Positions 58,905-64,000 of a stretch of 64,000 bases of DNA are shown piece by piece. The position numbers and the translations under genes were made by a program. The notes beneath the pieces are model-generated. The model did not search any database, had not been told where the DNA came from, and saw nothing but the letters and a program-made list of their open reading frames with translations. Positions within the stretch are counted from its first letter, which is position 1; each line of letters begins with the position of its first letter. This DNA is from Blastococcus aggregatus (GTDB lineage Bacteria > Actinomycetota > Actinomycetes > Mycobacteriales > Geodermatophilaceae): NCBI RefSeq assembly GCF_900221005.1, contig NZ_OBQI01000002.1, positions 558,001-622,000 on the forward strand, given 5' to 3'.

Positions 58905-59939
58905 TCAGCGGCTGACGGTCGTGATCGGCAGGGCGCTGTCGGCGCCCAGGTCCGGGGCCGACGGCGCGACGCCGGCGGCGACCAGCCGCGAGCCGAGCGC
59001 GGCCACCATGGCGCCGTTGTCGGTGCACAGCTTCGGGCTGGGCACCCGCAGCACGATGCCGGCCGCAGCGCACCGCTCCTCGGCCAGGGCGCGCAGCCGC
59101 GAGTTGGCCGCCACTCCCCCGCCGAGCACGAGGTGGTCGACGCCGTGGTCGCGGCAGGCCCGCACGGCCTTGGCGGTCAGCACGTCGGCGACCGCCTCCT
59201 GGAACGACGCCGCGACGTCGGCCAGCGGAACGGGCTCCCCGGCGCGCTGCCGCGCCTCCACCCAGCGGGCGACGGCGGTCTTCAGCCCGGAGAACGAGAA
59301 GTCGTAGGGCGCGTCCCCGCGCCCGGTGAGCCCGCGCGGGAACGCGATCGCCGAGGCATCGCCTTCTCGGGCGGCCTTGTCGATCGGCGGTCCGCCGGGG
59401 AAGGGCAGCCCGAGCACGCGGGCCACCTTGTCGAAGGCCTCCCCCGCCGCGTCGTCGATCGTCCGGCCCAGCGGCTGCACGTCCTGCGCGAGGTCGGGCA
59501 CGAGCAGCAGCGAGCTGTGCCCGCCGGAGACCAGCATCGCGATCGAGGGCTCGGCGAGCGGCCCGTGCTGCAGCTCGTCGACGGCGACGTGCGCGGCGAG
59601 GTGGTTGACGCCGTACAGCGGCTTGTCCAGCGCCAGCGCGTAGGCCTTGGCGGCGGCGACCCCGACCAGCAGCGCGCCGGTGAGCCCCGGGCCGCTGGTG
59701 ACCGCGACGGCGTCGATGTCGGAGGCGGCGATGCCGGCCTCGGCCAGGGCACGGTGCACGGTCGGCACCATCGCCTCCAGGTGCGCCCGCGAGGCGATCT
59801 CGGGCACCACGCCCCCGAAGCGCTCGTGCTCCGCCATGGAGGTCGCCAGGGCGTCGGCCAGCAGGGTGTGCCCGCGCACGATCCCGACCCCGGTCTCGTC
59901 GCACGAGGTCTCGAACCCCAGGACCAGCGGCTCGTTCAC
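58905..59939 (-). CDS. tsaD: tRNA N6-threonylcarbamoyladenosine synthase TsaD
   Basis: 344-residue ATPase-fold enzyme that attaches threonylcarbamoyl to A37 of tRNAs. [28 protein letters not shown] with zinc His, GVNHLAAHV, the phosphate-binding [11 protein letters not shown], and [24 protein letters not shown] and CTDNGAMVA are all present. The GTG at 59939 overlaps the rimI stop as GTGA. Confidence 0.96.
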   Translation of the reverse strand: MNEPLVLGFETSCDETGVGIVRGHTLLADALATSMAEHERFGGVVPEIASRAHLEAMVPTVHRALAEAGIAASDIDAVAVTSGPGLTGALLVGVAAAKAYALALDKPLYGVNHLAAHVAVDELQHGPLAEPSIAMLVSGGHSSLLLVPDLAQDVQPLGRTIDDAAGEAFDKVARVLGLPFPGGPPIDKAAREGDASAIAFPRGLTGRGDAPYDFSFSGLKTAVARWVEARQRAGEPVPLADVAASFQEAVADVLTAKAVRACRDHGVDHLVLGGGVAANSRLRALAEERCAAAGIVLRVPSPKLCTDNGAMVAALGSRLVAAGVAPSAPDLGADSALPITTVSR

Positions 59940-60379
59940 GGCTTCGTCCTCTTCATCACGACGGCGTCGGTGCCGCTGGGCTGGTAGTAGCCGCGTCGGC
60001 GGCCGATCTCGGCGAACCCGCGCCGCCGGTAGAGCTCCTGGGCGTGCTCGTTGTCCGCCCGCACCTCGAGCAGCACCACGGGGCTGCGCCGGTCGGCCTC
60101 GGCGAGCAGCGCGTCGAGCAGCTGGGCACCGATGCCCTCGCCCTGGCGGGTGCCGGTGACGCCGATGGTGGCGACATGGGCCTCGTCGTCGTAGGCGATG
60201 AGGCCGGCGTACCCGACGACCGCGCCGTCGTCCTCGGCGACGAGGTAGTGGCGGGTGTCGGTCAGCGCCAGCTCCTCGCGGTACATCGCCGCCGTCCACG
60301 TGTCGGGCGCGAAGAGCTCCTCCTCGAGCTCCATGACCGCGGCCAGGTCGGTCAGGCGCATCGGCCGCAGCGCGATCAC
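59936..60379 (-). CDS. rimI: Ribosomal-protein-alanine N-acetyltransferase RimI
   Basis: 147-residue GNAT enzyme. [21 protein letters not shown] at the start, [21 protein letters not shown] with the acetyl-CoA loop (R-x-x-G-x-G), [29 protein letters not shown]. It would acetylate S18 or a similar target. The GTG at 60379 overlaps the tsaB stop as GTGA. Confidence 0.92.
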   Translation of the reverse strand: MIALRPMRLTDLAAVMELEEELFAPDTWTAAMYREELALTDTRHYLVAEDDGAVVGYAGLIAYDDEAHVATIGVTGTRQGEGIGAQLLDALLAEADRRSPVVLLEVRADNEHAQELYRRRGFAEIGRRRGYYQPSGTDAVVMKRTKP

Positions 60380-61026
60380 TGCGTCACCGCCTTGATCGTC
60401 GTCGGCGGCACGGCGTCCGGGCGGCGCAGGTACAGCGGCACCAGCGGCGCGGGCGGGGTCGGGCCGTCGAACAGAGCCGGATCGGCCAGCTGGGCCGACG
60501 CCGCGCGCAGCAGTCCCGCCGTCGTCACCTGGGCCTCGACCACCTCGGCCCCGAGCCGCTCCGCGAACGCAGGGTCGCCGACGAACGGTCCCGGCCGGCC
60601 GAGCTCGGCGGGGCGGACGACGTCGGGCCCCTCGACGCAGACCCCCGCCGCGTCGTAGGCGGCCCAGTAGATCTCCTTGCGTCGCGCGTCGGTGACGACC
60701 GTGCGCGCTCCCGAGCCGACGGCGTCCAGCGAGCAGACGCCCACCACGGGCAGCCCGCGGGCGTCGGCCAGCGCGGCGGCCGTCACGATCCCGACCCGCA
60801 GCCCGGTGAACGGACCCGGGCCCAGCCCGGTGACGACGGCGTCGATCTCGGCGAGCGCCACCCCGGCGTCGTCCAGGGCCGCCCGGATCGCGGGGGTGAG
60901 CAGTTCCGCGTGCTTCGTGCCCGACGGCACCGCCCGCTCGGCGAGCACCTCGGTCGCCTCGGGCGACCACCGGGCCACGCCCGCGACGAGGGTCGGGGTG
61001 GCGGTGTCGAGCGCGAGGACGAGCAC
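60376..61026 (-). CDS. tsaB: tRNA threonylcarbamoyladenosine protein TsaB
   Basis: 216-residue partner of TsaD in t6A synthesis. [58 protein letters not shown] and [16 protein letters not shown] are family features. The GTG at 61026 has TACCCT 8 bases upstream, a possible leaderless start. The frame continues upstream to 61635 without similarity. Confidence 0.93.
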   Translation of the reverse strand: MLVLALDTATPTLVAGVARWSPEATEVLAERAVPSGTKHAELLTPAIRAALDDAGVALAEIDAVVTGLGPGPFTGLRVGIVTAAALADARGLPVVGVCSLDAVGSGARTVVTDARRKEIYWAAYDAAGVCVEGPDVVRPAELGRPGPFVGDPAFAERLGAEVVEAQVTTAGLLRAASAQLADPALFDGPTPPAPLVPLYLRRPDAVPPTTIKAVTQ

Positions 61027-61110
61027 GGGAGGCCAGGGTAGTGCGCGGAACCGGGTGGGTGAGAATGCCCGGGACCGGCGACGGGCCGGACGCATCGGGA
61101 GGACGTGGTC

Positions 61111-61554
61111 GTGGCCCAGGACGACGTGGCCCGGGACGACGCGGCCCGGGACGACGCGGCGGCAGCGGCACGCCCGGGGCTGGTGGGCCAGCTCGTCCGC
61201 TTCGCGCTCGTCGGTGGCTTCAGCGCCGTCGTCGACCTGTCCGTCTACTCGCTCGGGCTGCACCTCGGGCTGTCCACCTACGTCGCCCGCGCGCTCAGCT
61301 TCGTCGTCGGCACGACGACGGCCTACGCGCTCAACCGGCGCTGGGCCTTCCAGGTGGAGGGCGGCGCGCGGCGGGCCGGCGGCTTCGCGCTGCTCTACGG
61401 GACGACGTTCTTCCTGATCCTGGGTGTGAACGCGCTCGCGCTGGTGGTGCTGCCCGAGTCGTCCTGGAAGATCACGCTGGCCTGGGCGATCTCCCAGGGC
61501 CTGGGCACCGCCTGGAACTTCGTGATGCTGCGGCTGGTCGTCTTCCGGCACTGA
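61111..61554 (+). CDS. GtrA-family membrane protein
   Basis: 147-residue small polytopic protein. An acidic, repeated ARDDAARDDAA N-terminus, then four hydrophobic segments (LVRFALVGGFSAVVDLSVY, TTTAYALNRRWAF, ALLYGTTFFLILGVNALAL, WAISQGLGTAWNFVMLRLVVF). GtrA proteins are thought to move lipid-linked sugars. It is placed on the opposite strand between tsaB and tsaE. GTG 61111 is 8 bases after GGGAGG; GTG 61105 is the alternative. Confidence 0.88.
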   Translation: MAQDDVARDDAARDDAAAAARPGLVGQLVRFALVGGFSAVVDLSVYSLGLHLGLSTYVARALSFVVGTTTAYALNRRWAFQVEGGARRAGGFALLYGTTFFLILGVNALALVVLPESSWKITLAWAISQGLGTAWNFVMLRLVVFRH

Positions 61555-61567
61555 GCGGGCCGGCCGT

Positions 61568-62014
61568 TCAGCCGATCCGCTGCTCCCAGCCGGGGCCGTG
61601 CGGCACGAGCAGCGCGGTGCGGACGTCGTCGTCACGGCGGGCCAGCCGCACCTCGAGGTGCTCGTCGGCCAGCTGCTCGACCAGGCCCTGTCCCCACTCC
61701 ACGACGGTCACCGAGTCGGCCACGGTGACGTCGAGGTCCAGGTCGTCGACGTCGGCGGCTCCGCCCAGCCGGTAGGCGTCCACGTGCACCAGCGGCAGCC
61801 GGCCGCCGGTGTGCACGCGGGCGATGACGAAGGTCGGGGAGGTGACCGGCTCGGTCACCCCCAGACCGCGGCCGAAGCCGCGGGTGAAGGCGGTCTTCCC
61901 CGCCCCCAGCGGTCCGACCAGGATCACCAGGTCACCGGGGACGACGATCCCCGCCAGCTCGGCGCCCAGCCGCTCGGTGTCCTCGACGGTGGGCAGCAGG
62001 TGCTCAGGCTTCAC
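61568..62014 (-). CDS. tsaE: tRNA threonylcarbamoyladenosine ATPase TsaE
   Basis: 148-residue P-loop protein of t6A synthesis. Walker A GPLGAGKTAFTRGFGRGLG (about 39-57), SPTFVIARVH, VDAYRLGG and VVEWGQGL are the expected motifs. The GTG at 62014 overlaps the stop of the glycosylase gene as GTGA. GtrA separates it from tsaB. Confidence 0.95.
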   Translation of the reverse strand: MKPEHLLPTVEDTERLGAELAGIVVPGDLVILVGPLGAGKTAFTRGFGRGLGVTEPVTSPTFVIARVHTGGRLPLVHVDAYRLGGAADVDDLDLDVTVADSVTVVEWGQGLVEQLADEHLEVRLARRDDDVRTALLVPHGPGWEQRIG

Positions 62015-62649
62015 GCGGTCCCCTCCGACGACGCCGCGACGGCGGTGAGGTCGGCCAGCAGCCCGGCCCGGGGCGCCCCCTTCGGGCCGAACCGGATCGC
62101 CGCCGACGGGTGGTAGGTGGCCCAGACGGCGCGCCCGTCGACGTCGTGCGGGCGGCCGCGGACGGTGGCGAGCACGGTCCGCGGCCCCAGGAACCACTTC
62201 GCCGACGACAGGCCGAGCGCGACGACCACCCGGGCGTCCAGGAGCTCGAGCTGGCGGCGCAGCCAGCCGCTGCAGCGCGCCACCTCCGGGGCCTTCGGCG
62301 TCCGGTTGGCCGGCGGCCGGCACTTCACGATGTTGAGCACGGCCACCTCCGCCCGGTCCAGTCCCGCCTCGCCGAGGAGCTGGTCCAGCAGCTGACCCGA
62401 CCTCCCCACGAACGGCCGGCCCGTCTCGTCCTCGGTCGCGCCCGGCGCCTCGCCGACGAGGACGAGGCGCGGCCGGCCCGACGCCGGGACGTCGCCGACG
62501 ACGACGTGCTGCCGGGTGGCGGCCAGCTCGGGACAGGCGACGCACCCGCGGGCGGCGGTGGCCAGCGCGGCCCAGTCGGGCGCCGCGGCCGCGGTGCGCG
62601 CCACCTCCTCGGCGGGCGCGTCCAGCCGCGGGGGGCGCGGTGCGGCCAT
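62011..62649 (-). CDS. Uracil-DNA glycosylase, family 4 (iron-sulphur)
   Basis: 212-residue glycosylase. GEAPGATEDETGRPFVGRSGQLL is the family 4 catalytic region and ATYHPSAAIRFG the second motif. Cysteines in GCVACPEL, VKCRPP and ARCSGWL fit the 4Fe-4S cluster. The ATG at 62649 has GGGGAG 6 bases upstream. It is placed inside the alr-tsaE operon, coupled to tsaE. Confidence 0.92.
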   Translation of the reverse strand: MAAPRPPRLDAPAEEVARTAAAAPDWAALATAARGCVACPELAATRQHVVVGDVPASGRPRLVLVGEAPGATEDETGRPFVGRSGQLLDQLLGEAGLDRAEVAVLNIVKCRPPANRTPKAPEVARCSGWLRRQLELLDARVVVALGLSSAKWFLGPRTVLATVRGRPHDVDGRAVWATYHPSAAIRFGPKGAPRAGLLADLTAVAASSEGTA

Positions 62650-62651
62650 CG

Positions 62652-63827
62652 TCAGCTCCCCGCCTGCACGGCGGTGACCCGGCGCAGCAGGGCGGTGAGC
62701 GCATCGCCGACCACGCCGGGCTTCTCCAGCAGCACCATGTGCCCGGCGTCGGGGATGACGACGAACTCGACCCTGCCGTCGCCCTCCGGCCCGAGTCGCT
62801 CCACGAGCAGCTCGCTGTGCTCCTTGGGGATCATCCGGTCCGCATCGCCGGTGAGCACCAGGGTCGGGACGCGGCGCAGCGGGTCCAGCGAGCCGGTCTC
62901 GTCCAGGCCGGCCAGCGAGGGGTAGAACTCCGCGATCACCTCGACCGGCGTCCCGGCGATCATCGCGTCGACGTAGTGCACCAGCGCCGGGTCGACGTCG
63001 GCCGAGGCGAAGGACAGCGACCGGGTGACGATCGAGACGAGGTCGGCGGTCACCCGGCGGGTGCGCTCGGCGAAGGCGGGACGCCGCCGCATCGTCCACG
63101 CCGCGACCGGGAGCACCGCCGCCCGGACGCGGGTGAGGAACTCGGGCAGCCCGAAGTTCAGCTCGGCCAGGTTGCCGCTGGAGGTCGAGATCAGTGCCGC
63201 GCCGACGACCCGGGTGCCGAACAGGTCCGGCCGCAGCGAGGCCAGCCCCATGACGGTCATGCCGCCCATGGAGTGACCGACCAGCACGACCGGGCCACGC
63301 GGCACCCGCGCCTCGAGCACGGCGGCCAGATCGCCGGCCAGCTGCGCGATGGTCGAGTTCTCGCTGGCCCCGCGGCCCGAGGCCCCGTGCCCGCGCTGGT
63401 CGTAGAAGACCAGCCGGGCCGTGGGCCGGTGCCCGTTCGCCGTGGCCAGCTGCGCCCCGAGGGTCCGGCGCTGGAAGGCCCAGGAGTGCAGCGACAGCGC
63501 GTAGCCGTGCACGAAGACGACGGTCAGCGGGGCGTCGTGCGGGCCGACCTCCTCCACGTTGAGCAGCACGCCGTCGTCGGCGCGGACGAACGCCGTGCGG
63601 TCGGCGCGGCGGGCGTCGGGACCGAGCGGGTCGCTCGCGCGCAGCTCCGCCTCGGGCACCTCCGCCAGATCGGCCGCGCGGGGCCAGCCGACGTCCAGCC
63701 GGCGCCGGGCGATGCGGGTGAGGGCGACGCCCGCCGCGGTGCCGGCCGCGGCGAGCCCGACGACCGCGCCGACGACGCCGACGGTGTGCGCGGAGGGGTG
63801 CGGGAGGTGGTGCGGTTCGCGGGCCAT
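62652..63827 (-). CDS. Alpha/beta hydrolase with N-terminal membrane segment
   Basis: 391 residues. One membrane segment (TVGVVGAVVGLAAAGTAAGVAL) near the start, then a hydrolase domain: VVFVHGYALSLHSW, YDQRGHGASGR, nucleophile in LVGHSMGGMTVMGLA, acid in LVLTGDADRMIP and His in IPDAGHMVLLEKP. The gene is a usual neighbour of alr and tsaE in actinobacteria. The ATG at 63827 shares a base with the alr stop. Confidence 0.9.
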   Translation of the reverse strand: MAREPHHLPHPSAHTVGVVGAVVGLAAAGTAAGVALTRIARRRLDVGWPRAADLAEVPEAELRASDPLGPDARRADRTAFVRADDGVLLNVEEVGPHDAPLTVVFVHGYALSLHSWAFQRRTLGAQLATANGHRPTARLVFYDQRGHGASGRGASENSTIAQLAGDLAAVLEARVPRGPVVLVGHSMGGMTVMGLASLRPDLFGTRVVGAALISTSSGNLAELNFGLPEFLTRVRAAVLPVAAWTMRRRPAFAERTRRVTADLVSIVTRSLSFASADVDPALVHYVDAMIAGTPVEVIAEFYPSLAGLDETGSLDPLRRVPTLVLTGDADRMIPKEHSELLVERLGPEGDGRVEFVVIPDAGHMVLLEKPGVVGDALTALLRRVTAVQAGS

Positions 63828-64000
63828 CAGCGCGTGCCGGCCGTGCCGACGTAGCGGCGGGTGAAGCGGCCCCCGACCCGGGTGACCAGCTCGTAGTGGA
63901 TGGTGTCGGCGGCGTCGGCCCACTGCTGCGCCGTCGGCTCGCCGTCGTCGCCGGGGCCCCACAGCACCACGTCGTCGCCGGCGCCGATGGCGTCGTCCCC
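63827..64000 (-). CDS. alr: Alanine racemase (C-terminal end; gene runs off the right edge)
   Basis: 57 residues of the C-terminal beta-domain of a PLP-dependent alanine racemase: VVLWGPGDDGEPTAQQWADA then DTIHYELVTRVGGRFTRRYVG. The Gly-rich turn and the TIHYELVTR motif are typical. It would supply D-alanine for the wall. The rest is outside the window. Confidence 0.85.
   Translation of the reverse strand, partial: GDDAIGAGDDVVLWGPGDDGEPTAQQWADAADTIHYELVTRVGGRFTRRYVGTAGTR

Overview
The window is a 64 kb stretch of chromosome from a very GC-rich actinobacterium, most likely a member of the Geodermatophilaceae or a close relative (Blastococcus, Geodermatophilus, Modestobacter). The genus-level placement is an inference from base composition, codon use and gene content; no 16S gene is present. 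GTG and occasional TTG starts are common, and ATGA, GTGA and TGATG start/stop overlaps are frequent. Actinobacterial markers include a bldM-whiD pair next to groESL and guaB, PspC-type sensor genes, DUF3017, DUF5319 and DUF6350 proteins, an ECF41 sigma factor and a CIRCE operator. No rRNA, tRNA, CRISPR, integrase, transposase or prophage gene was recognised; this looks like core chromosome.

Layout. (1) 1-10.6 kb: the start of a DEAD-box helicase gene, then a nucleoside uptake and salvage operon on the minus strand, read from right to left: BMP-type lipoprotein, double ABC ATPase, two permeases, cytidine deaminase, pyrimidine-nucleoside phosphorylase, an ABC-2 exporter pair, adenosine deaminase. 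(2) 10.9-19.7 kb: envelope and housekeeping genes (D,D-carboxypeptidase-like protein, 2H phosphoesterase, trpS, an aminotransferase, galE, a CorC-like CBS membrane protein, a secreted CAP-domain protein, a polytopic membrane protein). (3) 19.8-31.4 kb: central metabolism on the minus strand (icd, mdh, folD, purH, purN, sucC, sucD) with small membrane genes between. (4) 31.5-39.2 kb: a secreted alpha/beta hydrolase, an orphan degenerate B12-binding domain, a lipase-like protein, an M23 peptidase and pcrA. (5) 39.3-48.9 kb: chorismate mutase with a possible leader-peptide attenuator, an ECF41 sigma gene broken by an in-frame TAG, a PAS-GAF-PP2C phosphatase, a PIG-L deacetylase, a serine beta-lactamase-like protein, a NarL-type two-component system with PspC-domain partners, and a META-domain lipoprotein. 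(6) 48.9-57.6 kb: guaA, guaB3, guaB, a DUF5319 gene, the divergent bldM-whiD developmental regulators, and groES-groEL under a CIRCE operator. (7) 57.6-64 kb: a THUMP-like methyltransferase, then tsaD-rimI-tsaB, a GtrA gene on the other strand, tsaE, a family-4 uracil-DNA glycosylase, an alpha/beta hydrolase and the end of alr.

Themes. The first operon imports and dismantles nucleosides; guaA/guaB/guaB3 and purH/purN make and interconvert purines. icd, mdh and sucCD are three TCA steps. The tsa genes and rimI form the t6A tRNA-modification neighbourhood. bldM and whiD are developmental regulators in Streptomyces and probably act together here.

The most unusual items are: an intergenic repeat present in two copies, each between convergent genes, with a compensatory base change in its central hairpin; the single-codon break of the ECF41 sigma gene; a putative attenuator with a short reading frame ahead of chorismate mutase; a 15-bp palindrome that encloses the start of the exporter gene inside the nucleoside operon; a BldM-type regulator whose receiver domain has lost its phospho-acceptor site; an orphan cobalamin-binding domain without its histidine; and many genes that appear to have leaderless promoters.
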